NCBI RefSeq assembly: GCF_014651695.1
Contig: NZ_BMXJ01000006.1
Coordinates: forward strand, 410,741 to 474,740
Source: Nocardiopsis terrae
Lineage (GTDB): Bacteria > Actinomycetota > Actinomycetes > Streptosporangiales > Streptosporangiaceae
Length of the DNA stretch: 64,000 nucleotides
Direction: 5' to 3'
In this document: piece by piece, positions 1-9,153 of the stretch
Position numbering within the stretch: the first letter of the stretch is position 1
How the letters are laid out: each line of letters starts with the position of its first letter
Notes under the pieces: model-generated
What the model saw: only the letters and a program-made list of their open reading frames with translations
Database searches by the model: none
What the model was told of the DNA's origin: nothing
Made by a program: the position numbers and the translations under genes

Positions 1-2088
1 GGCGAGATCGCCCGCCGGATCATCCGCACCTGCCGGACCCTGGGCGTGGCCACCGTCGCCGTCCACGCGCCCGGCGAGGAGGACGCCGCGCACGTGCGCG
101 AGGCCGACACCGCCCTGCGCCTGGCCGTCCCCGAGGGGCGCGGCCCCGTGGACGCCTACCTCGACCCGCACGCCCTCGTGGCCGCCGCACGGGCGTCCGG
201 TGCCGACGCCGTCCACCCCGGATACGGCTTCCTGTCGGAGAACGCCGCCTTCGCCCGCGCCGTCACCGGCGCCGGACTGACCTGGGTGGGGCCCTCCGCC
301 GAGGCGGTCGAGCAGATGGGCTCCAAGACCCTCGCGAAGAAGGTCGCCCGCGACGCCGGGGTGCCCGTCGCCGACGCCCTCGACCCCGCCGACGTCCGGG
401 CCGAACACCTCCCCGTGCTGGTCAAGGCGGTCTCCGGTGGCGGGGGGCGCGGCATGCGCGTTATCCGCGACCTCGCCGGGCTCGCCGCCGGGGCCGAGGC
501 CGCCCGTACCGAGGCCGCCTCCGCCTTCGGAGACCCCTCGGTGTTCTGCGAGCCCTACGTGGAACGCGGCCGCCACGTGGAGGTCCAGGTCCTCGCCGAC
601 CGCCACGGGACCGTCTGGGCGCTGGGCGAACGCGACTGCTCGGCGCAGCGCCGCCACCAGAAGGTTCTGGAGGAGGCACCAGCGCCCGGGCTGCCGGAAC
701 GGATCCGGCAGCGGCTGCACCGCGCCGCCCGCGACCTGGCCTCGGCCATCGGCTACACCGGTGCCGGGACCGCCGAGTTCCTCGTCCCCGTCACCGGGGA
801 CGGCCTGGGCGAGCCCGTCTTCCTGGAGATGAACACCCGCCTCCAGGTCGAACACCCCGTCACCGAGTGCGTCACCGGCCTGGACCTGGTGGAGTGGCAG
901 CTACGCATCGCCGAGGGCGAGCCCCTGCCCGCCGGCGGCCCGCCCGCGCCGCGCGGCCACGCCGTCGAGGCCCGCCTGTACGCCGAGGACCCGCGCGAGG
1001 ACTGGCGGCCCCGGACCGGGCTGCTGCACACCTTCGACGTGCCCGCGGCCACCGCCAGCTTCACCCCTCTGACCGGGCCCGGGGTGCGCCTGGACCACGG
1101 TGTGCGGACGGGTGACACCGTCGGAACCGACTTCGACCCCATGCTCGCCAAGGTCATCGCCTACGGCCGTGACCGCCGCGACGCCCTGCGGCGCCTGTCC
1201 GCGGCCCTGGCCGGGGCCCGACTGCACGGCGTGGGCACCAACCGCGACCTGCTCGTGCGGGCCCTGCGCCACCCCGACTTCGCCCGGGCGCACCACCGTC
1301 CCGAAGGGCTGCACACCGGCTTCCTGACCGGCGACCGCCTCACCGAACTGGCCCGGCCCCTCGCCGACGGTGCCACCGAACGGTTGGCGGCGCTCGCCGC
1401 CTCCCTGGCCTCGTTCGAGGCCTCCCGGGGCGGCGGCGCCCTCCCGGCCGGGATCCCCGCGGGCTGGCGCAACCTGCCCTCGGCCCCCCACCTGCGGCGC
1501 CACACCACCCCCGACGGGCGCGAGATCACCACCGCCTTCCGGTCGGTGCGCGGCGCACACCTGCCCGAGCAGGAGGGCGTCCGGGTGCTGTCCGCCACCC
1601 CCGACCGGGCGGTCCTGGAGGTGGACGGGCTGCGCCGGGCCTTCGACGTGTACCGGACCGCCCCGGACCGCCGGGGACCGCAGGGGGCCGACGGGCCGGA
1701 GGTGTTCGTCGAGTCCGCACTCGGACCGGTCGCCCTGAGGGTGATCGACCCGCTCCCCGAACCCGAGGCGACCGTCGACCCGGGTGCGCTGCCCGCGCCC
1801 ATGCCGGGCACGGTCACCGCCGTGGACGTCGCCGCGGGGGAGGAGGTCCGGGAGGGGCAGACCCTGCTGCGGATGGAAGCCATGAAGATGGAGCACCGCA
1901 TCACCGCCCCCGCCGCCGGGACCGTCCGGGAACTCCCGGTCGCCGCGGGGGAGCGGGTCCCCGCCGGGGCTCCCCTGGCCGTACTCGACTACACCGACCC
2001 CGACAGCGGCCCCGCACCCGCCGCCGACAGCGGCTCCGACGGCCACCACGCGGAGGCCGCCCCCCACGACGAAGGGCTCGAACAGTGA
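1..2088 (+). CDS. Acyl-CoA carboxylase alpha subunit (biotin carboxylase + biotin carrier), 5' end outside window
   Basis: The reading frame is open at base 1 (GEIARRIIRTC..., the usual second block of biotin carboxylases), so the start lies upstream; 695 residues are visible. It carboxylates enzyme-bound biotin with ATP and bicarbonate for a partner carboxyltransferase. Numbered from base 1, the ATP-grasp glycine loop is near residue 145, ERDCSAQRRHQK near 208, EMNTRLQVEHPVTE at 276-289, and the carrier domain carries EAMKM at 626-630, with Lys629 the expected biotinylated residue. Fused BC-BCCP architecture is normal for actinobacterial propionyl-, acetyl- or methylcrotonyl-CoA carboxylases. 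The stop overlaps the next gene, an acyl-CoA dehydrogenase, which favours a branched-chain (leucine-type) degradation operon. Substrate is inferred from context only. Confidence 0.93.
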   Translation, partial: GEIARRIIRTCRTLGVATVAVHAPGEEDAAHVREADTALRLAVPEGRGPVDAYLDPHALVAAARASGADAVHPGYGFLSENAAFARAVTGAGLTWVGPSAEAVEQMGSKTLAKKVARDAGVPVADALDPADVRAEHLPVLVKAVSGGGGRGMRVIRDLAGLAAGAEAARTEAASAFGDPSVFCEPYVERGRHVEVQVLADRHGTVWALGERDCSAQRRHQKVLEEAPAPGLPERIRQRLHRAARDLASAIGYTGAGTAEFLVPVTGDGLGEPVFLEMNTRLQVEHPVTECVTGLDLVEWQLRIAEGEPLPAGGPPAPRGHAVEARLYAEDPREDWRPRTGLLHTFDVPAATASFTPLTGPGVRLDHGVRTGDTVGTDFDPMLAKVIAYGRDRRDALRRLSAALAGARLHGVGTNRDLLVRALRHPDFARAHHRPEGLHTGFLTGDRLTELARPLADGATERLAALAASLASFEASRGGGALPAGIPAGWRNLPSAPHLRRHTTPDGREITTAFRSVRGAHLPEQEGVRVLSATPDRAVLEVDGLRRAFDVYRTAPDRRGPQGADGPEVFVESALGPVALRVIDPLPEPEATVDPGALPAPMPGTVTAVDVAAGEEVREGQTLLRMEAMKMEHRITAPAAGTVRELPVAAGERVPAGAPLAVLDYTDPDSGPAPAADSGSDGHHAEAAPHDEGLEQ

Positions 2089-3257
2089 CCGGTGCCATGA
2101 CCTTCAACGAACCCCCCGAGCGCGTGGAGCTCCGGGCCGCGGTGGCGGACCTCGCCGCCAAGTACGGTTCGGAGTACTACAGGGCCAAGGCCAGGGAGGA
2201 CGCCTACCTCACCGAACTGTGGCGTGAGGCGGGCGGGCTCGGCTACCTGGGCGTCAACCTCCCCGAGGAGTACGGCGGCGGTGGCGGCGGCATCGCGGAC
2301 CTGGCCGCCGTCCTGGAGGAGCTCAGCGCCGCCGGGTGTCCCACCCTGATGATGGTGGTCTCCCCGGCCATCTGCGGCACCGTCCTGGCCCGCTTCGGCA
2401 CCCCCGAGCAGCGTCGGCGCTGGCTGCCGGGCCTGGCCGCCGGCGAGTCCGTCATGGCCTTCGCCATCACCGAGCCCGACGCCGGCTCCAACGCCCACCG
2501 CATCACCACCACCGCCCGCCGGGACGGTGGCGGCTGGGTGCTCAATGGACGCAAGACCTTCATCTCCGGGGTGGACGTCGCCGACGCCGTCCTCGTGGTC
2601 GGCCGCATCGAGGACGAGGACACCGGGCGCCTGTCCGCCGCCCTGTTCGCGGTCCCCACCGACACCCCCGGGTTCGAGGCCCGCCGGATCGAGATGGACA
2701 TCGTCAGCCCGGACCACCAGTTCCAGCTGTTCATGGACGACGTCCGCCTGCCCGGCGACGCCCTGGTCGGCGACCCCGACGCCGGCCTCCTCCAGCTCTT
2801 CGCCGGACTCAACCCCGAACGCATCATGGCCGCGTCCCTGGCCACCGGCAGCGCCCGGCACGCCCTGGACAAGGCGGTCGCCTACGCCAGGGAGCGCACG
2901 GTGTGGCGGGACCGGCCCATCGGTACCCACCAGGGGCTGGCACACCCGTTGGCCCAGGTGAAGATCGAGATGGAGCAGGCCCGCCTGATGACCCAGTACG
3001 CCGCGCTCCGCTACGATTCCGGCGACGACGCGGGCGCGGGCGAGGCGGCCAACATGGCCAAGTACGCCGCCGCGGAGGCGTGTGTGCGGTCGGTCGACCA
3101 GGCCGTGCAGACCCTCGGCGGCAACGGTCTGGCCAGCGAGTACGGACTGGGAGCGGCGATCGCCGCCTCCCGCCTGGCCCGGATCGCCCCGGTGAGCCGG
3201 GAGATGGTCCTCAACTACGTGGCACAGCAGTCCCTCGGCCTGCCCAAGTCGTACTGA
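2085..3257 (+). CDS. Acyl-CoA dehydrogenase family protein
   Basis: 390-residue flavoprotein that oxidises an acyl-CoA thioester to the enoyl-CoA and passes electrons to ETF. The GTG start overlaps the carboxylase stop by 4 bases; an ATG four codons on is an alternative. N-terminal, middle (AFAITEPDAGSNAHRITT) and C-terminal ACAD domains are all present, with QTLGGNGLASEYG near the end. The usual C-terminal YEGT catalytic motif is replaced by APVSREM; instead GLNPER places a glutamate (Glu245) where isovaleryl-CoA dehydrogenase has its base. That reading and the carboxylase neighbour suggest a branched-chain acyl-CoA substrate, but this is inference. Confidence 0.93.
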   Translation: MTGAMTFNEPPERVELRAAVADLAAKYGSEYYRAKAREDAYLTELWREAGGLGYLGVNLPEEYGGGGGGIADLAAVLEELSAAGCPTLMMVVSPAICGTVLARFGTPEQRRRWLPGLAAGESVMAFAITEPDAGSNAHRITTTARRDGGGWVLNGRKTFISGVDVADAVLVVGRIEDEDTGRLSAALFAVPTDTPGFEARRIEMDIVSPDHQFQLFMDDVRLPGDALVGDPDAGLLQLFAGLNPERIMAASLATGSARHALDKAVAYARERTVWRDRPIGTHQGLAHPLAQVKIEMEQARLMTQYAALRYDSGDDAGAGEAANMAKYAAAEACVRSVDQAVQTLGGNGLASEYGLGAAIAASRLARIAPVSREMVLNYVAQQSLGLPKSY

Positions 3258-3291
3258 CCACGGGCAGACCACAGCGGAGAAGAGGCGCGCA

Positions 3292-3903
3292 GTGGACACG
3301 GCATCCGACCGGGAGCCGAGACAGGAACGCAGCCGGGCCACCCGGGCCCGGCTGCTGGACGCGGCGGTGGGGTGCCTGTCCGAACGCGGGGCGGCGGGGG
3401 CCACGGTGGGCGCGGTCGCCGAGCGCGCCGGGGTGTCCCGGGGCGCCGCGCAACACCACTTCCCGACCCGTGAGGACCTGCTGCTGGCGGCGCTGCGGCA
3501 CATGGTGGACAACCGCGGCGCCGACCTGCGCCGCCGTGCCGAGGCGGTCCCCGAGGGGCCCGACCGCACCGAGGCCGTGGTGCAGATGGTGGTGGACGCC
3601 TTCAGCGGGACCGGCTTCAACGCCGCGCTCCAGTTGTGGGCCGGGGCCGCGAGTGACCCGGTCCTGCGCGAGAGGGTCATCCCGTTGGAGGAACAGGTGG
3701 GCCGCCAGGTGCACCGTGCGGTGGTGGAACTGCTGGGCGCCGACGAGACGGTCCCCGGCACCCGCGAGGCCGTCCAGGCCACCCTCGACCTGGCCCGGGG
3801 GCTGGGCCTGGCCAACCTCCTCACCGACGACCGGGCCCGCAGGCGCCGCATCGTCCGCCAGTGGGCCCGTATGCTCGACCAGGCGCTGGGAGCCGTCGGC
3901 TGA
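3292..3903 (+). CDS. TetR/AcrR family transcriptional regulator
   Basis: 203 residues, GTG start 34 bases after the dehydrogenase stop, with GGAGAAGAGG as ribosome binding site. The N-terminal helix-turn-helix (ARLLDAAVGCLSERG, VGAVAERAGVSRGAAQHHF, residues about 16-62) is classic TetR; the rest is the variable helical ligand domain. Position at the end of the carboxylase-dehydrogenase operon suggests it is the local acyl-CoA-responsive repressor, as is common for TetR proteins of leucine or fatty-acid catabolism. The ligand is not deducible from sequence. Confidence 0.9.
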   Translation: MDTASDREPRQERSRATRARLLDAAVGCLSERGAAGATVGAVAERAGVSRGAAQHHFPTREDLLLAALRHMVDNRGADLRRRAEAVPEGPDRTEAVVQMVVDAFSGTGFNAALQLWAGAASDPVLRERVIPLEEQVGRQVHRAVVELLGADETVPGTREAVQATLDLARGLGLANLLTDDRARRRRIVRQWARMLDQALGAVG

Positions 3904-4096
3904 ACCACCGCCCCGGGCGTTCGCGGGCCGGTCCGTCCGCGCCTGCGGGGCACCGGAACCCGGGTCGCCTACCGCATTCGCGCGGCGGGCGCTTATGATC
4001 GAAAAGGTTGGGCAAAGTCCCGACCGCAGCGGTTGTTCCACAACAGTTTTCGTGCGACAGGCCTTCGGGCGGGTCGAGAGGGTCGGACAAGGCGGT

Positions 4097-4672
4097 GTGT
4101 CGGTGAGTGCGGATTCGGGCAGGGACATCCCCGGCCTGGCCCAACGGGCGTTGGACGCGTTCGCGGAGAGCTCCGAGCGGGGCAGGGACCGCGACGCCCT
4201 CATGGACACCGCCTTCGCGCGGCTCTTCGACCTCTACCGGGCGACCACGCGGGCCGAGCGGAGCTCCCCCGCGGGGCAGAACTTCAACGCGACCCTCGCC
4301 GGACTGCTGGTGAGCGGCAACAACCCCGACCGGCTCAGCCTGTACGTGGTGCGCAGCCAGACCGCGGCCGAGAACGGTCGGCACGAGGGCTACCGCCCCG
4401 CCTGCTGGCGGCGCTCCATGCTCCAGGTCCTCGGTGACGAGTTCGTCCCCCTGCGGGACTTCCTGCGCCCGGTGGACCTGGACGCCATCCCGCGCATCGA
4501 CGACGCCATGGAGGCCGTGGCCGGCGACGCCAGCCCGGCCACCGTCGAGGCGGTGCCCGCCTGGGTGCCCGAAACGCACTGGTGGTGGTGGGAACCGGCC
4601 CGCCAGCGCGGCGAGGAGGCCCCCGGCCACACCCGCACCGACAGCGGAACCCTGGACCCGGTCACCGACTGA
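4097..4672 (+). CDS. Conserved hypothetical protein
   Basis: 191 residues if started at GTG 4097; GTG 4103 has better spacing (10 bases) from the AAGG at 4089-4092. Coding is supported by G/C third positions and a compact soluble composition. There is no signal peptide or membrane segment. The middle carries a Trp/Arg-rich stretch (YRPACWRRSMLQVLGDEF) and the tail has four consecutive tryptophans (HWWWWEPARQ). It is predicted soluble and mostly helical. I do not recognise the family. It stands alone, 190 bases after the TetR gene and convergent with the next gene. Confidence 0.65.
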   Translation: MSVSADSGRDIPGLAQRALDAFAESSERGRDRDALMDTAFARLFDLYRATTRAERSSPAGQNFNATLAGLLVSGNNPDRLSLYVVRSQTAAENGRHEGYRPACWRRSMLQVLGDEFVPLRDFLRPVDLDAIPRIDDAMEAVAGDASPATVEAVPAWVPETHWWWWEPARQRGEEAPGHTRTDSGTLDPVTD

Positions 4673-4710
4673 CCGGGGCCCTGACCGCGGGACCGTGCGG
4701 CCGACGGGTC

Positions 4711-5124
4711 TCACGGAGGGGGTTCGCGCAGGGAGTCGAAACCGCCGCGGCTCGGGACCAGGTGGGTCTCCCCGGGCCTGGCGGTCCCGACGGTCTCCTC
4801 CAGGTGGAGCATGAGCAGCGCGTAGGCCTCCTCCAGGCCGCCGCGCCGCCGGGTCCCGAACGCCTCCACCGCCCCCTCGGTCAGCTCCCGCAGCCGTGCG
4901 GCCAGAGCGGCCGGATCCAGGTGCAGGGTCATCGGCTGCTCCAGTTCCCGGCCCATGAAGCAGCTGATCCGGATGGCGCGCTCGCCCGGCAGGACCTCCG
5001 CCCGGCTGGTGGCCCGGTAGGTGACCGGCGGACCGGCACCTCCCGGGTAGACGGTCACCTCCGTGCCCTCGGTCAGCTCGCCGACCAACCGGTCCCACCA
5101 CTCCCGAGCATCCATGCCCGCCAT
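4711..5124 (-). CDS. Hypothetical protein
   Basis: 137 residues from ATG 5124; GTG 5172 (153 residues, 10 bases after the MFS stop) and ATG 5115 are alternatives, none with a convincing ribosome binding site. It begins MAGMDAREWWDRLVGEL and has an alpha/beta-looking core (EVTVYPGG, ITYR-like strands, RISCFMGREL) with no cysteine motif, signal or membrane helix. It probably shares a transcript with the upstream MFS gene. No family recognised. Confidence 0.55.
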   Translation of the reverse strand: MAGMDAREWWDRLVGELTEGTEVTVYPGGAGPPVTYRATSRAEVLPGERAIRISCFMGRELEQPMTLHLDPAALAARLRELTEGAVEAFGTRRRGGLEEAYALLMLHLEETVGTARPGETHLVPSRGGFDSLREPPP

Positions 5125-5182
5125 GTTCGCCCCGGGTAGGCGCGGGGCGCCGGAGGCCACACGGGTAAGCACGGATCCGGTC

Positions 5183-6463
5183 TCAGGCCACGCCCCTGAT
5201 CCGCCAGACCACCGCAGCGCCGAGCAGCGAGATCACCCCGCAGGCCGTGTACAGCACCGGGTAGCCGCCCAGGTGGACCACGATGGGGCCGGCCAGGGCG
5301 GGGGCGATCACCTGCGGGCCCGAACTGGCGATGTTGACGATCCCCAGGTCCTTGGCGCGCCCCTCGGCGGTCGGCAGCACCTCGGTGACCAGGGCGTTGT
5401 CCACGGACAGGAAGACACCGAACCCCACCCCCAGCACCACCGCGCAGACCAGCACCGATGTCCAGGTGGGGGAGAGGGCCACCATGAACGCGGGCAGGCC
5501 CATCACCACCCCGGCGAAGGAGACCATGCCGCGCCGTTTCCCGAGCCGGTCCGAGACCACGCCCGCCACCACGGTGGTGGCCACGACCGCCGCCGTGTAC
5601 ACCAGGATCAGGGTGAGCAGCCCGTCCGTCGCCGAGGAGCCCGGAAAGAGGTCCTCGTAGCCCACCTCGTCGCGCAGGAAGTACAGCAGGTACAGGATGA
5701 ACATCGCGTTCCCGGTGCCGATGAGGAACCGGGTGAGGAAGGCCCAGGCGAAGTCCGGGTGGCGGCGGGGCGAGACCCACAGCCCCCGGGCGAAGTCGCG
5801 CCAGGGCGGCCGGGCCCCGCGGGGCAGCGGCGGGTCGGGGGAGAGCAGGGCGAAGGGCAGCACACAGGCGACGGTGAGGACGCCGATCAGGGTGTAGCCC
5901 GGTGAGATCTCGGTGACGACGACGGTGACCAGCACGACCGCCGCCACGACCCCGGCCGACTGCGGGATGCCGACCCAGCCCGAGACCGCTCCGCGCTGGC
6001 TCCGCGGCACGTGGTCGGGGACGGCGGCGAGCAGGGTCGCGTTCAGACAGGACAGCGAGGTCTGTACGAACGACCAGCCCAACAGGATCCCGGCGACGCT
6101 CTCCTGGGTGCCGAGGACCACCAGCCCGGCACCGCCGAGCACCGCCCCGGCCAGGACCCAGGGTCTGCGGCGTCCCAGCGGCCCGGTGGTGCGGTCCGAG
6201 AGCGCCCCGGCCAGCGGGGTGGCGACCATGGCCATGGCCGCGCCGATCCCGGTGACCCAGGCCAGGACCGTCTCCTTGTCCGCTGGGGCGGCTCGGCCGA
6301 CCTGTTCGGGGAGCAGGACCTGGAGGGGGCCGAAGAAGGCCATCCACATACCCAGGTTGGCCAGGCTGATCCCGGCCACCCACAGGGAGCGGACATTACG
6401 GGTGGGTTCGGCCAGGGCGGTGGGGAGGGGGCCCGGGGGCGGTGGCGCCGGGGGTGTGCGCAC
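5183..6463 (-). CDS. MFS transporter
   Basis: 426 residues, GTG start at 6463, about 12 predicted membrane helices. The loop after helix 2 reads GALSDRTTGPLGRRRPW, the long G-x-x-SDRTTGxxGRRRP variant seen in the sugar-cation symporter/SLC45-like branch of the superfamily, so a sugar or glycoside substrate is plausible but unproven. The N-terminus has a proline-rich cytosolic tail (TPPAPPPPGPLP). A perfect palindrome lies 11 bases upstream of the start and probably controls it. It is followed after 58 bases by a small unknown gene. Confidence 0.88.
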   Translation of the reverse strand: MRTPPAPPPPGPLPTALAEPTRNVRSLWVAGISLANLGMWMAFFGPLQVLLPEQVGRAAPADKETVLAWVTGIGAAMAMVATPLAGALSDRTTGPLGRRRPWVLAGAVLGGAGLVVLGTQESVAGILLGWSFVQTSLSCLNATLLAAVPDHVPRSQRGAVSGWVGIPQSAGVVAAVVLVTVVVTEISPGYTLIGVLTVACVLPFALLSPDPPLPRGARPPWRDFARGLWVSPRRHPDFAWAFLTRFLIGTGNAMFILYLLYFLRDEVGYEDLFPGSSATDGLLTLILVYTAAVVATTVVAGVVSDRLGKRRGMVSFAGVVMGLPAFMVALSPTWTSVLVCAVVLGVGFGVFLSVDNALVTEVLPTAEGRAKDLGIVNIASSGPQVIAPALAGPIVVHLGGYPVLYTACGVISLLGAAVVWRIRGVA

Positions 6464-6474
6464 GGGGTGACCTA

Positions 6475-6501
6475 CCTAACATGAAGGTGACTCATGTTAG
6501 G
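6475..6501. promoter_or_regulatory. Perfect 10-7-10 palindrome before the MFS gene
   Basis: CCTAACATGA (6475-6484), a 7-base spacer, then its exact reverse complement TCATGTTAGG (6492-6501). It sits in the leader of the MFS gene, where it would overlap the promoter or transcription start. Arm length and spacing fit a dimeric repressor operator (TetR, MarR or GntR type). No regulator gene is adjacent. Confidence 0.65.
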
Positions 6502-6616
6502 CGGAGCCCCGGTCCCGGGGGAAGAGGGGGAAACGGGTGCGTGCCCGGTCCGGCCGGGGCCCGTGGCGGGCCCCGGCCGGACCGGAAGCGGTCACCCGGA
6601 GGGGTGCCCGCCGGGG

Positions 6617-8587
6617 TCACTCCCCCTGGCGCTGCTGCTCGGCTCCCAGGGCGATGGGCGCGGCCAGCCACTCGTCGCGCAGGCCGAAGGCCTCGACCAG
6701 CTGGACCGCGTACGGGCGCAGTCCCTGACAGAGGTCGTTCACCGCCTGGGTGACCGCCTTGGCCCGGGCGGTGGAGAGCCGCTCGTGCTCCAGGAACCAG
6801 GCCCGGTCCTCCTCGATCACCGACAGCACGTACAGGTCGCACAGGCGGTTGAGCAGTTTGGCCGTCGGCTTGTCCCCGCAACGGTCGATGCCCGCGACGA
6901 AGGCCTCCAGCACCACCCGGTCCATGTGCGCGCGGCCCGCCGCGAGCACGTGGTCCTGGGCCTGGTTGAACACGTCGAAGGCGTCGCTGCCGTCCTTCCT
7001 GGAACGGCGCAGGCGCCCCGCCAGGCCCTCGATGATGTGCTTCTCCCGGTCCTCCAGCAGCTCCAGCTGCCAGCCGCGGTTGTACAGGCTGGCCTCCTCG
7101 CCCCGGCCGGGGGAGGCGTCGATCAGCCGGTCGATGAGCGGGATCGCGGCGGTGCGCTCGATGACGGTCTCGAACACCTTGCCCGCCATGAACTTGGCCA
7201 GGCCCAGTTGGTCCAGGTCGCCGAAGGAGTCCTTGAAGTTGGTGAGCAGACCCTTGGTGAGCTGCTGCAACAGGACGGTGTTGTCACCCTCGAACGTGGT
7301 GAAGATGTCCGAGTCGGCCTTGAGCTGCGGGATCCGGTTCTCCGAGAGGTAGCCCGCGCCGCCGCAGGCCTCGCGGCAGGTCTGGATGGTCTCGGTGGCG
7401 TGCCAGGTCGCGACAGCCTTGAGCCCGGCGGCGCGCGACTCCAGTTCGCGCTGGGCGTGCTCGTCGCGCTCCTCGGAGCGGGACAGCTCGTGCAGGCGGG
7501 TGACCAGCTCCTCCTGGGCGAAGTGCAGCCCGTAGGTGCGGGCCAGCGCGGGCAGGAGCTTGCGCTGGTGGGCGAGGTAGTCCAGGATCCGCACCTCCTG
7601 CTCGGGCTGGGAGTCGGTGGCCGGACGGGTGAACTGGCGGCGGGTGTCGGCGTAGCGGACCGCGATGGCCAGTGCGGCCTTGGTGGCGCTGCCCGCGCCC
7701 CCGGCCACGCTGATGCGGCCGCGGATGAGGGTGCCCAGCATGGTGAAGAAGCGCCGGTTGGGGTTCTCGATGGGGCTGGAGTAGGTCCCGTCCGCGGCCA
7801 CGTCGCCGTACCGGTTGAGCAGGTCGGTGCGGGGCACCCGCACGTCGTCGAACCACAGGCGGCCGTTGTCGACCCCGTTGAGCCCGGCCTTGTGGCCGCA
7901 GTCCTCGACGGTCACCCCGGGCATCGGCCTGCCCTCCCCGTCCCGGATGGGCACCATCAGCGCGTGCACGCCGTGCTCGACGAGTCCGCCGTCGCCGTCG
8001 GGCGTGCGCAGTTGGGCGAAGACCACCGCCATGCGGCCGTCGCGGGCGGCGTTGCCGATGTAGTCCTTGCGCGCGTGCTCGTTGGGGGTGCGGACCACGA
8101 ACTCCTCGGTGTCCGGGTCGTAGGTGGCGGTGGTGCCCAGGCTCTGCACGTCCGACCCGTGGCCGGTCTCGGTCATCGCGAAGCAGCCGGGCAGTTCCAC
8201 GCTCATGATGTCCGGGAGGTAGCGCTGGTGGTGCTCGTCGGTGCCCAGGGCCTTGACGGCGCCGCCGAACAGCCCGAACTGCACACCCATCTTGACCATG
8301 AGCGACATGTCCGCGACGAGCATCTCGAAGGCCACCACCGAGGCGCCGACGTCGTCCGCGCCGCCCACCGACCCGGGAAAGCCGTACGCGGGCATGCCGG
8401 TCCCGTTCAGCGCCATGAGCTGCTTGAGGGTACGGGCGCGGTGCTCCTCCACGGACAGGCCGTACACCGGGGCGAACTCCTCGCCCCGGATGACGTCGCG
8501 GGCGCGTTCGCGCACGTTGGCCCATCGGCCGTCGAGCAGTCCGCGTAGTTCGGCCTCGTCCAGCTTCAGCGGTGCCTGTTCGCTCAT
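6617..8587 (-). CDS. Acyl-CoA oxidase / large acyl-CoA dehydrogenase family
   Basis: 656 residues, about 250 more than a normal acyl-CoA dehydrogenase, matching the peroxisomal-type acyl-CoA oxidase family, which moves electrons from acyl-CoA to oxygen via FAD. FAD/substrate motif AMTETGHGSDVQSLGTTA lies near 147-164. The helical C-terminal part has CREACGGAGYLSENR followed by FTTFEGDNTVLLQQL, whose glutamate is the expected catalytic base. ATG start with GGGGGAA upstream. It is monocistronic, with about 180 bases of leader region to the next gene. Oxidase rather than dehydrogenase chemistry is inferred from family length and layout. Confidence 0.88.
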   Translation of the reverse strand: MSEQAPLKLDEAELRGLLDGRWANVRERARDVIRGEEFAPVYGLSVEEHRARTLKQLMALNGTGMPAYGFPGSVGGADDVGASVVAFEMLVADMSLMVKMGVQFGLFGGAVKALGTDEHHQRYLPDIMSVELPGCFAMTETGHGSDVQSLGTTATYDPDTEEFVVRTPNEHARKDYIGNAARDGRMAVVFAQLRTPDGDGGLVEHGVHALMVPIRDGEGRPMPGVTVEDCGHKAGLNGVDNGRLWFDDVRVPRTDLLNRYGDVAADGTYSSPIENPNRRFFTMLGTLIRGRISVAGGAGSATKAALAIAVRYADTRRQFTRPATDSQPEQEVRILDYLAHQRKLLPALARTYGLHFAQEELVTRLHELSRSEERDEHAQRELESRAAGLKAVATWHATETIQTCREACGGAGYLSENRIPQLKADSDIFTTFEGDNTVLLQQLTKGLLTNFKDSFGDLDQLGLAKFMAGKVFETVIERTAAIPLIDRLIDASPGRGEEASLYNRGWQLELLEDREKHIIEGLAGRLRRSRKDGSDAFDVFNQAQDHVLAAGRAHMDRVVLEAFVAGIDRCGDKPTAKLLNRLCDLYVLSVIEEDRAWFLEHERLSTARAKAVTQAVNDLCQGLRPYAVQLVEAFGLRDEWLAAPIALGAEQQRQGE

Positions 8588-8771
8588 GATTTCCCCCTGT
8601 GGTCGTCGTTGACGCGACCTTCACGTGGTTACCACCCCGCGCGGGCGGGCGGCTGTGAACACGCCCGGGCCGCGGGTGTGAGTCCCAACCTAGGCGTTGC
8701 CAGGATGTCGGTCCTCGGAGCGGGTTCCCGGGTGCCGGTCGGTGGCGTGTTCTCCGGCACCCGGCCCGTGC

Positions 8772-9071
8772 TCAGACGGCGATGCCGTGCGGGTGCAGGG
8801 GGGCGGGTCCGAGGGCGGCGGGTTCGGTCGCGGAGCCGACCCGGGCCAGGAGGGCGTCCAGGGACAGGCCCAGGGTGGCGGCGACGGCCGCGACGGTGAA
8901 GAAGGCCGGGGTGGGGATGCGGCCGCCCTCGATCTTGCGCAGGGTCTCCACGGAGATCCCGGAGGAGCGGGCGACGTCCGCCATCGTGCGGTCGGCTCGG
9001 GCCTGGCGCAGGAGCGCGCCGAGGGCGCGGCCGCGTTCGATCTGCTCTTCGGTCAGCGGTTCACGAACCAT
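8772..9071 (-). CDS. XRE-type helix-turn-helix regulator
   Basis: 99 residues with a single Cro/CI-type domain: RALGALLRQARADRTMADVARSSGISVETLRKIEGGRIPTP spans roughly residues 14-54. It diverges from a methionine aminopeptidase gene across an 82-base spacer that contains a palindrome and two TATAGT boxes, so it very likely controls itself and its neighbour. The short tail after the domain has no recognisable sensor. Confidence 0.85.
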   Translation of the reverse strand: MVREPLTEEQIERGRALGALLRQARADRTMADVARSSGISVETLRKIEGGRIPTPAFFTVAAVAATLGLSLDALLARVGSATEPAALGPAPLHPHGIAV

Positions 9072-9103
9072 GCGGCGAGTGTATCCCGCACTCCCAAAGA
9101 GCG

Positions 9104-9123
9104 TATAGTAATACCGGTATAGT
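9104..9123. promoter_or_regulatory. Divergent promoter with palindrome and duplicated TATAGT
   Basis: The XRE/map spacer is AT-rich against the background. It has TATAGT at 9104-9109 and again at 9118-9123, and the perfect 10-bp palindrome ATACCGGTAT at 9111-9120 between and over them. The TATAGT copies resemble -10 boxes reading towards map (start 9154). The palindrome is a good candidate XRE operator. Confidence 0.55.
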
Positions 9124-9153
9124 TATTGGACCCCCGTCTCCGAAAGAGTTCCC

